Positions 23,400 through 35,234 of a DNA stretch of 64,000 bases are shown here, in pieces. The position numbers and the translations under genes were made by a program. The number at the start of each line of letters is the position of its first letter. The stretch's first letter is position 1. The stretch is from positions 64,614,263 to 64,678,262 of the forward strand of contig OY759262.1 of the NCBI GenBank assembly GCA_963662155.1, given 5' to 3'. A model generated the notes under the pieces. That model had not been told where the DNA came from. It worked only from the letters and a program-made list of their open reading frames with translations, and searched no databases. Source of the stretch: Lamellibrachia columna (lineage: Eukaryota; Annelida; Polychaeta; Sabellida; Siboglinidae).

Positions 23400-24483
23400 T
23401 GGGAAAGTCCAACTAGTGACATACATGATTACTATAAATGAACATTACTGTTCCCAACACTGGCCTTGGTACTGTTATTTGCCAATGATGTCAAAGTTAA
23501 AAATAATATGGATTGGTAGTATTTGCTATTTTACCGCCGATGACATTCACGCTAAGACTAAGTTCAAAAATGACGTAATGCAAATACACATGTTGTAAAA
23601 AGGAAACTCATCTTTTATTTTTATTTTACTCATCTTTGTCAGACAGTTGCACATCTCCCTTCATATCCATCCACCCTTCTGTCAAATTTGCACCCCATTC
23701 ATGCCATCAATTGTTACGTTATTTAACCCTGGCAATCAGCAGCATCATCAGTGTCCCATTGATATTTCTGATAAGTTTTCCATGAATAATTATATATTAA
23801 TTTGGAAATATTAATTAAGGCAATAAAAAAATTTTTTTTGGCAATATCCAAGGTATTTTTTCAGACAGGAGACAGGCTATTTCATAGATGAAGTGAACAT
23901 TTCTTAGCAAAATCATCACCATATTTGATCTCATATTTCATCTCACATTGGATCGACAAGATGTTTTGTGTCCACTGTGTTTGGAGACGTGCTCAGGAGT
24001 TCCTCAGTTGCACGTGCAGGTGTCGCAGACCACCCAATGCCGTGCCGTCACTGCCAGTTACAATGACGTCTGATGAGGAAGCTTCTGTTACAGATTGCAT
24101 GTCATTGAACGCCAGTTAGTGTCATGTGCTTAGAACACCAGAGGAATCATTATCACGTTGCTGCAGTAATTAGAGGTTCGTGACTGAATTGGCTCTCCCT
24201 GGTGCAATTAGAAATGCCACTTTAATTATTTCCTGTATTTTCGTTTCAGTGTGTGTGTGCTGTTCGGGGCTACTGCGATGTTTTCCCTGCCACTTGACGT
24301 GCCGATGGGTGTTTTTGTCCATGCGATCTGTCAGGAAGGGTTTCTAGAATTGCATGATCGGATGATTCTGGGAGGCTGTTTTTGTTCCTCTCAAAACTGC
24401 TTTACATACTGCTTATTTTTGTATTTTTCACTGTCTAAAAAAACTTTATTCAGCCAGGTTTTATATTTATTGATTGATCAAGT
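23400..24483. other. Unique non-coding sequence
   Basis: No gene seen. Contains A- and T-runs near 23823-23840. Confidence 0.5.
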
Positions 24484-24550
24484 ATGTTTGTAGATACTGG
24501 CTCCCCTAGTGGGATCACAGTGTACCGTTAGGCAGTATTGTGTCAGAAAG
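24484..24550 (+). repeat. Dispersed repeat B, copy 1
   Basis: GTAGATACTGGCTCCCCTAG, TGGGATCACAGTGTACCGTT and AGGCAGTATTGTGTCAG; a second copy lies at 28150-28220 with the same order. Confidence 0.6.
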
Positions 24551-25029
24551 TGATAAAAAAATTGTATAAATGAGCTAGAATAGAGGATAGTGGACAGATT
24601 CAACTTTTTGTGAAATGAATCTGACACAAGATGGGGTGAAAGAATCGAATTGAGGACAACCTGTAAACAGAGCCAATACAGTCATTATCATTGGTCAGTC
24701 TTTGAGTTAGGGGATCAGCACCAGAGGTTCAACAGATGCAGCAGCGAGGAATGTGCAAATAACAGTGGTCTTGATTGACAGAAGGAGTCCATGTTGACTT
24801 AAAAGCTCAGGACCCATCTTGTGCTGAAGGGTCATGCTTCAACGATTGTACATTAATTACCATGTGTGAGCTTGTACTACACCCCATATGTAAGTTACCC
24901 TCCAGGAGCCTCCTGCACCCGAGTGTAACCTTAGCTGGACGGCCCCTTATATTTGTGGACTGGGAACCAAACCACAGAACACAGTCATGGAAATAAATCA
25001 CAGTTTTGGGTGGGAAATTATTCTATGTA

Positions 25030-25372
25030 TATAGGGTGCAGCAGCTCAGTGGTTAGACCAGACTCTCAGTTGAGAGGCCTTAGGTAGAGTCCGGACTCTC
25101 AGTCGAGAGGCCTGAGGTAGAGTCCGGACTCTCAGTCGAGAGGCCTGAGGTAGAGTCCAGACACTCAGTCGAGAGGCCTTAGGTAGAGTCCGGATTCTCA
25201 GTCAAGAGGCCTGAGGTAGAGTCCTCCTGCTGCTTGTAAACTTTATACAATTTTATGCACCCCACTTTGCCCATGTCCTTGAGAAGCGTAGGTCCCTTCC
25301 ACCTTGAAGGTCCCGATTGGGGGGTAAATGTGTAACCTGTAGTAGACTCACTAACTATAAAGAAGGAAGACT
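25030..25372 (+). mobile_element. SINE family 2 with internal head expansion
   Basis: The head GGTGCAGCAGCTCAGTGGTT at 25035 is followed by five 33-bp units covering the anticodon-arm part (25061-25224), then the family 2 body: TTATGCACCCCACTTTGCCC, CTTGAGAAGCGTAGG, GGGGGTAAATGTGTAACCTG and a GACTCACTAACT tail. Confidence 0.8.
25061..25224 (+). repeat. Minisatellite, 33-bp unit, 5 copies, in a SINE head
   Basis: GACTCTCAGTCGAGAGGCCT then GAGGTAGAGTCCG. Each unit holds the short stem TCTCAGTCGAGA. Confidence 0.95.
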
Positions 25373-25526
25373 CTGAAAATAAACCTGTTGGCATGATACT
25401 CCGTTGAGGTTTACCTGTCATGCAACAGATACAGAAAATCTAAATGCCTTTAAATGTTGGCATTTCTGTGAACTTGTTTCGGGTATTTTGTTTGTGATTT
25501 TTATCCACCCTTCTTGTTGCAATATT

Positions 25527-25700
25527 TACCCCATCGGGTTCCCACCCCATCAAGTCCCCATCCCATCGGGTCCCCACCCCATCAAGTCCCCATCCCATCG
25601 GGTCCCCACCCCATCAAGTCCCCATCCCATCGGGTCCCCACCCCATCAAGTCCCCATCCCATTGGGTCCCTAACCCATCGGGTCCCCATCCCATTGGGTA
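25527..25700. repeat. Minisatellite, 32-bp unit, about 5.5 copies
   Basis: CCATCGGGTCCCCACCCCAT then CAAGTCCCCATC. It ends 279 bp before the first visible KIF26 exon. Confidence 0.95.
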
Positions 25701-25979
25701 CCTGTGATGCAGGGTGTTCATCTATCTTCACCTGTCCATAAAGCTGGTGTCTTAGTGCTAGGGTGTCTTATGACTCTCTGTGAGGGTGTCAAGATGCAGG
25801 TGTTGGTATCACCCCTTGGCCTGCATATTGCCACCCCATTTATGTCGCCCCCACAGAGAGAGAGGGTTGACTTCTGTCTTCAAAGTATCACTCACACTGG
25901 CTGTGAGATGTCAATGTGCTACCATCAGATGTCCTTGTAATTAATCCACACACTCTCACTTTCGTCTTCTTTGTTTCAG

Positions 25980-26172
25980 ATTGTTTCGTCAAGAGCCTTG
26001 CCAGTCTCCTCCCGGCAACAGTTCAAGGTCACAGGGGTCAACATCGGTGTCACAGTATCGAGCAGTGACAGAACATGGCCCGTTGTTCTGTAAAGCAAAC
26101 ACCTACGACCACTCACCCGCGACTGCCTACCTGGCTCCTAGACCCAGAAGTGCCAAGAAAACCTGTATCCAG
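25980..26172 (+). CDS. KIF26: KIF26-family kinesin, internal coding exon (N-terminal disordered region)
   Basis: Internal exon of 193 bp. A long pyrimidine tract and TTTGTTTCAG precede it, and CAG|GTATGTG follows it. The first base (A) completes a codon begun in an upstream exon; the remaining 64 codons are open and end in phase 0, which fits the phase-0 start of the exon at 35607. The other two frames contain stops. The product starts LFRQEPCQSPPG and is rich in Ser, Pro and Gln, with no folded-domain signature. That suits the low-complexity stretch between the N-terminal Cys-containing region and the motor domain in KIF26 proteins. I see no residue-level homology here, so the assignment rests on phase, strand, splice quality and its place 9.4 kb upstream of a recognisable KIF26 exon. 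An alternative is a variably included exon. The frame runs on for 69 bases into the intron without a stop, so the GT donor decides the end. Confidence 0.62.
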
Positions 26173-26222
26173 GTATGTGGGAAATTTGCATTCCTTTTTA
26201 TTATTTACCTGGATGGCTCTCT

Positions 26223-26608
26223 CTGCAGCCATACATGTTAAGTCTCCTGCATTCGCCAGGAGACTCCTGGAAATCCACCAAATCTCCTGATCTCCTGGAA
26301 AGGAGAACCAATATCCTGGATTTTCATTGAAACCAAAACTAATTTTTGTTCTGTTATTTTCTGAACTCGACATGGCCTAATTGGGTTTTATTTCCGGTTG
26401 ACTCGAGTATGTTTTTCTCAGTCAACAGAAAATGGTCAATACCGGTTCTGATTGGCCTGATTTTCCGAGACTACCTGAATTACATATAAATCCCCGATTT
26501 TCTGAGACCGTCCGATTTACGTATAAATCCCGGTTTTTCCGAGACCCTCCGATTTACGTCTAAATCTCCTGGATTGGCATTTCTGAAACTTAACATGTAT
26601 GTCTGCAG
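26223..26608. mobile_element. TIR (MITE-like) element 50 bp downstream of a KIF26 exon
   Basis: The 386-bp block starts CTGCAGCCATACATGTTAAG and ends with the complement of CTGCAGACATACATGTTAAG: terminal inverted repeats of 20 bp with one mismatch. The interior has several copies of a motif around TCTCCTGGA and of CGATTTACGTATAAATCCC. No coding frame. It lies only 50 bp after the GT donor at 26173. Confidence 0.7.
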
Positions 26609-28149
26609 CTGCAATATTGATAGTCCTGACAAAGTATAAGGAAATCGCTGATACCATTTCTAAAATGTGCCAATTTTTCAGTGGAAATACCCTTAAAAAC
26701 CTCTTGATGTGTAACATTCCTGACTTGATGAGATTGTTGTTTTGATTGAAAGTTTTATTAATATCATAATTATTCAAAAAGCAAACATTTCTATATACAA
26801 AAATGGTGCTTCATGAAAATGCAGATTGGTAATTTATAACTGAACTAAAATACTTCAGGAAAGAAGGTTATTAAATGGATGCATTAGAGCACCGTATGGT
26901 AATAACTGTGTATCAGAGACCTTTTTAGGGATTTGCGAGGTAATCGAGGCACTGTAATTCGTGTTATTGCAACTGTCAGTCACACAATGCCCTACAGCTG
27001 CTTAAATCCGCAGCAATACTCCGGTTACATACAAAAAGTATTTATAATCAGGAATATAATGAAAAATCTGCCGTTTGACAGTTCTACTCTAGATACCGTA
27101 GTTCTTTTGACATTAGTGACAAAAACTATGACAGAATATGCAGCTTAGTATGACGGGACATCACCAGTTGTATTGGAATTCTCCTCATTCGCTACTGTCC
27201 CAGGTGTGGCGTAAACGATACGGAGGTTTTGCGGTTATATATGTATGTGCTCAGACCAGCCTGTCAGTCTGTGGTAACATTATATATCTGTTGTTGGAGT
27301 TTAGATGTGAGAAACATCATCCTTCAGAGGAATCAGTTGGTAATTGCAATGTCTGTTTTGGTTACTCCTGGAAGTTTGTGTTTTCATTGTCGTGTGAACT
27401 TTGACTTTCTTTGGCATGGGTGGTTTTATCTGTCTGGCATACATACAGACATGCTTACATGCATACATATATACGTACATTCATGTTAGATACACAGTTC
27501 AGCTTGCAGTACAACTCCAAACCCTGTAGAGCGTAAAATGTGTGACTAGAGCATTGCCCAGCTGTAGAAGTTCACTAAACGATAATCTAAGTACATCATT
27601 CAATCAATCAATCAATCAATGATAAATCAATCAATTAATCATCATTAAGTATATCAAACAACCAACCAAACAGTCAATAAATATTTATTTCCAACAATTG
27701 CAAACACAATTGTGTAAATATTATATACAGCATATGCAAAAGTACATAGATTTCACTTTTGGCGTCTTGATGTAGCGTAAATTTGGCTGTACATTTAGCC
27801 ACCTTCTGGCATTCTCAATCAATTGCTTGTAGCAATACAGGCCTCAATCAATCACTTCCACAAAACTCAACATCTGCCCACCAGCTGTCTGTGATGGTTT
27901 CATTCAACGTCTCCTCGCTTACTCTGAGGTAGCGGCAATGGAAATCCCTACAGAAACACCCCACTTTTTATCACCCTTCACATGGTGTCTGTTTTCGTAG
28001 CCCGTAAGGTATTTGTTGCTGTGATAGGTGTGATAAAAATTTTCTTCTCAAATTACAAAAACATTCTTGGAAATGAAAAACTGCCATAACACAAAAAGGC
28101 AGTAGAGGTGGAAAAAGTTATGTCAGTGCAGGAAAATTAATTGATTGAT
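26609..28149. other. Intronic unique sequence
   Basis: AT-rich; only the (AATC)n tract stands out. Confidence 0.5.
27598..27621. repeat. (AATC)n microsatellite
   Basis: ATTCAATCAATCAATCAATC and degenerate continuation to 27645. Confidence 0.9.
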
Positions 28150-28220
28150 CGAAAGTATGTTGATGCTGGCTCCCCTAGTGGGATGGCAGTGTACTTGTAG
28201 GCGGTACTTTGTCAGTTTCC
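28150..28220 (+). repeat. Dispersed repeat B, copy 2
   Basis: GTTGATGCTGGCTCCCCTAG, TGGGATGGCAGTGTACTTGT and AGGCGGTACTTTGTCAG. The next 100 bases (ATGCAGTGAGGATGTTGGAC, AGACCGTGTATCAATCCC) look like a degraded tRNA-type head, so it may be part of a SINE. Confidence 0.55.
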
Positions 28221-28595
28221 TGTGGTGTCCCTGATGCGAGTGGGTTCAGTAATAGTCATGCAGTGAGGATGTTGGACGAGAGACCGTGTATCAATCCCGC
28301 TGCGTTCCTACGTTGGTGTACGTGCATTTGCACTTCGATTAGTGTATTGGCAGATTTCATGAATTATTAAGCAACCATGCAAGTGAAAGTGGCCAGAGTC
28401 CTCCATTACTCTCTCGTTGAACTAATCACACTTCTACTAGCTCCCCTAGTGCCTAGTTCAGGAACCAATGTCAACGGATAGTTTATGAAATGTGCCTGCA
28501 TTCTGAGTGTTTTGTGGTCATTCTGAGTGGCTTATGAGTTGGGGACATATCTCACCTCCCCAAGAAAATGGAATGGCATATTGTACTTTTTGTGT

Positions 28596-28709
28596 CTAGT
28601 TATTCAAAGGTAGTACATATGATTAAAAGGACACTAGTTATTCAAAGGTAGTATATATGATAAAAAGGACACTAGTTATTCAAAGGTAGTACATATGATT
28701 AAAAGGACA
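28596..28709. repeat. Three copies of a 38-bp unit
   Basis: CTAGTTATTCAAAGGTAGTA then CATATGATTAAAAGGACA; 114 bp exactly three units. Confidence 0.95.
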
Positions 28710-28789
28710 CAATTACCAATGCTTTTATATTAATTAATTTTGTTCGTTTTTATGCTCTATGAAACATTAAAGCCAGGGACTCGCTTTAA

Positions 28790-29804
28790 ATGTCCCACCA
28801 GCCGTAAGATATGTATATCAATCTCTAACGATCCCCAGCTGTAATATACCCCCTGGTATGTGTTCCAATTTCTTACGATCCCAGCCATGAGATATGTGTA
28901 CCAATGTCTTACGATCCCCAGCCATGAGATATGTGTACCAATGTCTTATGATCCCCAGCCATAAGATATGTATACCAATGTCTAACGATCCCCAGCCATA
29001 AGATATGTGTACCAATGTCTTACGATCCCCAGCTGTATGATATGTGTACCAATGTCTTACGATCCCCAGCCATAAGATATGTGTACCATTGTCTAACGAT
29101 CCCCAGCCATGAGATATGTGTACCAATGTCTTATGATCCCAGCCATGAGATATGTGTACCAATGTCTTATGATCCCCAGCCATGAGATATGTGTACCAAT
29201 GTCCTACGATCCCCAGCTGTATGATATGTGTGCCAATGTCCTACGATCCCCAGCTGTATGATATGTGTACCAATGTCCTACGATCCCCAGCCATGAGATA
29301 TGTGTACCAATGTCTTACGATCCCCAGCTGTATGATATGTGTACCAATGTCTTACGATCCCCAGCCATGAGATATGTGTACCAATGTCTTATGATCCCCA
29401 GCCATGAGATATGTGTACCAATGTCTTATGATCCCCAGCCATGAGATATGTGTACCAATGTCCTACGATCCCCAGCTGTATGATATGTGTACCAATGTCC
29501 TACGATCCCCAGCTGTATTATATGTGTACCAATGTCTTACGATCCCCAGCCATGAGATATGTGTACCAATGTCCTACGATCCCCAGCCATAAGATATGTG
29601 TACCAATGTCTAACGATTCCCAGCCATGAGATATGTGTACCAATGTCTTATGATCCCCAGCCATGAGATATGTGTACTAATGTCTTACGATTCCCAGCTG
29701 TATGATATGTGTACCATTGTCCTATGATCCCCAGCCATGAGATATGTGTACCAATGTCTTACGATCCCCAGCTGTATGATATGTGTGCCAATGTCTTATG
29801 ATTC
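28790..29804. repeat. Minisatellite, 37-bp unit, about 27 copies
   Basis: CGATCCCCAGCCATGAGATA then TGTGTACCAATGTCTTA. Alternative cores CCATAAG, CTGTATG and CTGTAAT are intermixed. It is inside the KIF26 9.4-kb intron. Confidence 0.98.
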
Positions 29805-30149
29805 CTTGTTGCTTTGACAAAAGGTCTAATATAATCAGAACTATGCCATTAATCATCACCCTGTAAGTTGTATTTAGAGGGCGATGTTTGCTCACCTGTG
29901 TAAAAGAGTACCTGGCTAGAGACGGTAGTGGAACTGTGTGAACAAATATATCTGAATGCATCCCACAGACAGTGGTATAGGCACCAGTCTGCTGAGGGTG
30001 AAGTGTAAGTCGCTGTGATACCTGGTACTTTGTTATATGAGAACATAACTTTACCTTTATATCTCCGAATGAATTATATAACAAGTCTGTAGCACAGTAT
30101 AGCACAGCATAGCACTGCATAGCACAGTATGATGTTCCCTCCTATAATT

Positions 30150-30335
30150 CATCCATTGTTTATGTGACCATATTTCTTGGAGTCCCAGGCTTTATCAGTC
30201 AGTGTCTTGAATGGTTTTGTGTCAGTGAGACTGTTCCAGGCATTGATGATCCTGTTACTGATGGTGCGACAACAAGTTCGCATCACAACATATTTCTTAG
30301 TTAGATTTCTTAGTCAGTTTTAATGTGTGTACACA
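30150..30335 (-). pseudogene. LINE ORF2 C-terminal fragment, distant CR1-like
   Basis: The minus strand reads KKYVVMRTCCRTISNRIINAW, NSLTDTKPFKTLTDKAWDS and then a stop. This has the arrangement R-K-x-F-x-x-R-x-(V/I)-x-x-W-N-S-L-P ... F-K-x-x-L-D-K-x-W found at the end of CR1-type ORF2. It is clearly a different family from the copies at 42741 and 52888. Confidence 0.65.
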
Positions 30336-30770
30336 TGGTGGTGTTTTTGTTACTTTCAAAAAGCATGGCTCCTAGATCTGCACCAATCAGACTTGATCAA
30401 ACTAATCTGTCAATCCAAATACACCTGTCGATCACATACCAAGAAACAATAATTACGATGCACTAAGTGTGCTTAGGCAGAACGAGCTTACGTCATGCGT
30501 AGATGTTGACTGTTGTTTCACGCGTCTTGGTGACGGTGTTGTTTTACAGGTGGGCGGGCGTAAATACATGCTGACCCAAAAAAAGTTCCCTTGTTGGGTG
30601 GGCGGGATTGTTAGATTGTCACTGGTTGCCAGAGTTGTGACGAATCTCGCTGCGTGACTATCTGATCACTGCTAGTTGCTTTGTGGCCACTTAAATAAGA
30701 CCAGCTCATTACTGGGTAATTGGCCCAGGTAGAAAAGTCAAGTGAGTGTGACTGGTTGGGCAATGTGTGT

Positions 30771-30842
30771 GTGTGACCAGTGGTCAGTGGTTGTGTGACC
30801 AGTAGTCAGTGGTTGTGTGACCAGTAGTCAGTGGTTGTGTGA
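30771..30842. repeat. Minisatellite, 22-bp unit, about 3 copies
   Basis: GTGACCAGTAGTCAGTGGTT then GT. Confidence 0.93.
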
Positions 30843-30989
30843 ACAAGCAAACAGCTACACCAGCGGATTTACTAAGTTAAGTGGCTATATGGAGTAAGCC
30901 TCTTTGGGTAAGTGCGATTCTCTTGTGTATGTTGCTTTAATTGATGAACCTCAATTGATTATCTTGCTGATTGGTTTATTTTCCTTGTC

Positions 30990-31200
30990 TAGAGTTAGTG
31001 AGTCCAAGACAGGTTACACATTTACCCTCAGTGTGGGACATTTTACCTCCCCTGACATAGACACCAGGTAGAAGGGGTCTACTGCTTTTAGGAAAGTAAG
31101 CTTAATGAAATTGCAATTTTTTTTCAAAACAGCAACAGGTGGAATCGAATCCCAGTGCGCTTGCTTGACAGTTCTAACCACAGAGCCACTTGCCTACTCT
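30990..31200 (-). mobile_element. SINE family 2, inverted copy
   Basis: The minus strand carries GTGGTTAGAACTGTCAAGCA, a B-box GGGATTCGATTCC at 31154-31142, then a body with AGCAGACCCCTTCTACCTGG, TGTCTATGTCAGGGGAGG and GGTAAATGTGTAACCTGTC. The central CACTTTGCC block is eroded. Confidence 0.75.
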
Positions 31201-33043
31201 GCCTCAGGATCAGTTCTATACAGAGGTTGAGTGGATGGTTAGTTGGACACTTACAAATGTTATTAAAGCGATCCTGATAGTAGTTAGTGCCCAAATTATT
31301 TTCTGGATGGTCTTCTTATTGAATGGTTGTGAAAAGGTGTGCATTTATCTGAATTTGCAAATAAATGCTACATAACTTATTATGAATTAGTAACAAACTT
31401 GTAAGAATGTTACTTATGTTGTCCACTTAATGTGCTGACACGATAATCCCTCCCAGTGGTCAAGGTTTATCATTGCATTTACCAGATTAGTCACACTGAA
31501 CCGCTTGTGCTTTTCGAAGGCCTCTATAAGAGTTGTGTTTGGACGACCTCTATAAGTGTGATGACTTCATCTTTGAGTTCCCAAACGCTTCCTCAGTAAG
31601 AAAGTTAGACATTGAAACATTATGTTTGTTGTTGTTTGACTGTTTTTTAAGCATGTGTATCCCCTGTGATTGGATTCTGATATGATGTTGACTGATGTGG
31701 GGGGTCATGTCAGCTTATGCATTTAAGGTTGACATAAGTCCATTAAGAAGCTTATTAATGTTGTATGGTATGTTTAGCAGTATCGTTTATAATCAGTTAC
31801 GCATTTAAAGTGATGTAGTTTTAATGGCTGTCATTTGTATTTGATAATAATTGATTTAATAATAATTTAATAGGCGTCAATTCAGGATGAGACCTTGGTG
31901 GATGTGGGTTTGAATCAGCCTTGTTCTACTGTGAAAAAGATAAAAACATTATTGCATAAATTTTAGGGGCCTCCGAGAAATGTTGCAAATAAAGTTGAAG
32001 CTACATTAGTCACTTGACGTGGTTAACACCTTTAAAAACAATGATGTTGTCTAACAAGGGAGTGTCTTTAAAATGAAACCACTTTGACTGTTGGTGAGAT
32101 AGATAACATGCTAGTTCAAGTAGGGAGAGGCCCATGGAATCGCTGATGCAGGTGACTTGAGCTGTAATAACTGTAATTAATAATGCACTGAGCTTGGCAG
32201 ACAGATATTCCATGCCTTTGTTTGTTGGTTGTGTTGATAGAGTGCTATTGTGACAGTCAACTGTTGTTAAAGGAAGTTATACAGCTGTTATTATTGACAT
32301 AATACATAGTTTTATTGTCTAATGACTGATATAATGTATAATGTAATGATAAATGACTGATGATTAGAATGATTGACATATGACACAGAGTTTCATGACT
32401 GACAACTTTTTTTATAGAGTTGTAATCATTGAATAGTTCTCACAGAGTGTAGCCTAGTGTTGGACTACTAAGCTTGTTAATTAATGTTTGTCTGATTATT
32501 TCAAGGCACATAGTGCAAACTATGTCTGGTCTAACAGCCCAAATGTGTTTTAATGAACTACAATGATTTTTAATTTGAATGATTCTAGTTGAATTGCATG
32601 TTTATCTAACAGGCAGTGCAGGGCAGTCAAGGACACCCATGTTGTTCTTATTTCAATTATTTGTTAGTCCCTATTGAGCTTATGATATCTTTGTAAAGAC
32701 TAGTCACATGACTCCTCCGAGTGCTATCTATATATCATGGCCCATCCTCTGCTCTGGTTTGCCGTCTTATATAACGCAGAATCCAAGTCTTTAGCACTGT
32801 TTGAGCCCATTACATTTCTTACCCAGGCAGACCTGCTCATTTTAACACTAGACTACACTTGGAAGCTTTCAGCCACACTGGTATAAACAAATTTGTTGTG
32901 CAATTTGTTGACTATTTACTGACTATTTCCTTTTTCAACACATCAAAATGTTGCACAAGTTGGCCAATTGTGGTCTTAAAGGATTATAAATTCTGTCAGC
33001 ATAAAAAATCAGATACTTTAAATCCATAACGCATTTTGCAATC
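31201..33043. other. Intronic AT-rich unique sequence
   Basis: Apart from the SINE tail at 32790 nothing is recognisable. Confidence 0.5.
32790..32885 (-). mobile_element. SINE family 1, 3' body fragment, inverted
   Basis: The segment GGCAGACCTGCTCATTTTAA with CTTGGAAGCTTTCAGCCAC corresponds to the part of the 12361-12625 copy with GCAGACCTGTTCATTCC and TAGGAAGCATTC. Only the tail half is present. Confidence 0.5.
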
Positions 33044-33634
33044 TTTTTCCCAGTTAGCACCCTCTGTGTTTTTCCTGTTAGCACCCTCTGTGTTTTTCCC
33101 AGTTAGCACCCTCTGTGTTTTTCCTGTTAGCACCCTCTGTGTTTTTCCCAGTTAGCACCCTTTGTGTTTTTCCCAGTTAGCACCCTCTGTATTTTTTCCT
33201 GTTAGCACCCTCTGTGTTTTTCCCAGTTAGCACCCTCTGTGTTTTTCCCAGTTAGCACCCTGTTTTTCCCAGTTAGCACCCTCTGTGTTTTTCCCAGTTA
33301 GCACCCTCTGTTTTTTCCTGTTAGCACCCTCTGTGTTTTCCCAGTTAGCACCCTCTGTTTTTTCCTGTTAGCACCCTCTGTGTTTTCCCAGTTAGCACCC
33401 TCTGTATTTTTTCCTGTTAGCACCCTCTGTGTTTTTCCCAGTTAGCACCCTCTGTGTTTTTCCCAGTTAGCACCCTCTGTGTTTTTTCCTGTTAGCACCC
33501 TCTGTGTTTTTCCCAGTTAGCACCCTCTGTGTTTTTCCCAGTTAGCACCCTCTGTGTTTTTTCCTGTTAGCACCCTCTGTGTTTTTCCCAGTTAGCACCC
33601 TCTGTGGTTTTTCCTGTTAGCACCCTCTGTGTTT
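33044..33634. repeat. Minisatellite, about 25-bp unit, about 24 copies in two variants
   Basis: Variant P has CCCAGTTAGCACCCTCTGTG and variant T has CCTGTTAGCACCCTCTGTG, each followed by a T-run. T units are never adjacent; they are separated by one, two or four P units. Confidence 0.97.
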
Positions 33635-33702
33635 CATAGAATTACCCCCCAGACATACAATGGCAGATGTAATCACTGTAATAAGTATATTACAGATGTA
33701 AT

Positions 33703-33726
33703 CACTGTAATATTTATATTACAGTG
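33703..33726. repeat. Perfect hairpin, 10-bp arms, 4-base loop
   Basis: CACTGTAATA, TTTA, TATTACAGTG, at the end of a duplicated ATGTAATCACTGTAATA segment (33667-33715). Confidence 0.8.
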
Positions 33727-35168
33727 CAAAAGAAAGTTGTGACCCTTTTGTTCCTTTGCCCCCAGAGTTGACATTTATTAAAATATCCTCACCCTCTTCG
33801 TATATTTGTACATAAGTGCAAACCTACCACAAAAGAAACTGATAGGAAATCTTGATATCAGTGAGGCGTTCACATACGGGCAGAGAGAATCAATCAAGAG
33901 AACACTTAAAAGAATCATTTACACTGTTACCACTATATACTTAAAACATCATTAGCGTTTGATGTAAAGGAACATAAATAGATCACAGTCATTTGTAAGG
34001 GTATGTCCGCCAGTTATCAGTATGAAAAATGCAACGGTAGTCAGTTGAGGTGAACTGCGTACAGGACACGATGTAGTTCTACGTATTTTAGACGATGTTT
34101 AAGTGATTACTGAGTTTTGAGTCGGTTTCTGAAGTATCTGTATTTCTCCATGGGGCACAGTACAGTGATTTTACGATAACCACATTAAGATATCTGTTCT
34201 ACTGTCAAATAAGTAGATTTTAATTGTAATGCTTTATTGGCAAGCCTTACATAATTCCTACATAAAATAAGAAATATTATCTGAATGCCATTACATTTTT
34301 TACTTTCTACTGTCAATTTAGATTATTTTAATTATGTTATTACATACAGGTACTTTTAATTTTTCTTTCTTTGTAGTGCGATCATAAAAGCACATACAAG
34401 TGATACTCAGGTGTTTTCATGGTTATATAACTGAGTTGAGTGGAGGAATTTTTTAAAGACATTTTCTTCCAATTAGTGTTGTTTTTGTTTGTTTCTGTGA
34501 TTGTGCGTTTAGGTCGGTAGCATAAAAAGTTATAATTTTAAAAGGTTTTGTGTTTCCATTAAAGTTATTTTATTGTTATTCAGTCGCCCTCTTCTGTTGC
34601 CCATAATGCACTTGCACTTGCTTGCAATCGAGTCTGTTCCGATTTCGGTTTCGATTGCTTATGACAAATACTTGGATTTCTTCCAGAACTGACATACCCA
34701 GGGGTAGTTCGTTATGCGTGATGAAAAAGAATGAATTCTGTTCATTTCTGTACAATTAAATACTAAACCGGTGTGTCACTATAGACATACCGGTGTGTCA
34801 CTATAGACATACCGGTGTGTCACTATAGACATACCGGCGCACAGTAAAATAAGCTAACTTATAAAATGTTTACTGGGGGCGACTGTATGATTTTTTTGGG
34901 GGGGCTGCCGGGGCGACATTTCTGTGTGATGACATCCGCCATCTAATTTCAACCAGAAATCTTTAGATTTACCGAAATATCCATGGGCAGTAATGATATC
35001 ATTGAATATAATTAATTAACAAATACACTGGATAATAATTTTTAATAAAATATACAACTAATTAGCTCGCTCGCTATAAAAGACCTAAATTTACCAAATA
35101 TCCAGACCAGGGGACTTGTTCCCATCTGGATGCATATTGAACTTGTTTGCGCTGGTATCATTACCTGA
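33727..35168. other. Intronic AT-rich unique sequence
   Basis: One 22-bp triplet array at 34767 and a G-rich patch at 34896-34920; otherwise unremarkable. Confidence 0.5.
34767..34837. repeat. Minisatellite, 22-bp unit, 3 copies
   Basis: ACCGGTGTGTCACTATAGAC then AT; a fourth partial unit ACCGGCG ends it. Confidence 0.95.
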
Positions 35169-35234
35169 CTGGAGCCAGTCCCTGGAGCCAGTCCCTGGAG
35201 CCAGTCCCTGGAGCCAGTCCCTGGAGCCAGTCCC
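35169..35234. repeat. Minisatellite, 13-bp unit, 5 copies
   Basis: CTGGAGCCAGTCC in exact tandem, 373 bp before the KIF26 exon at 35607. Confidence 0.95.
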
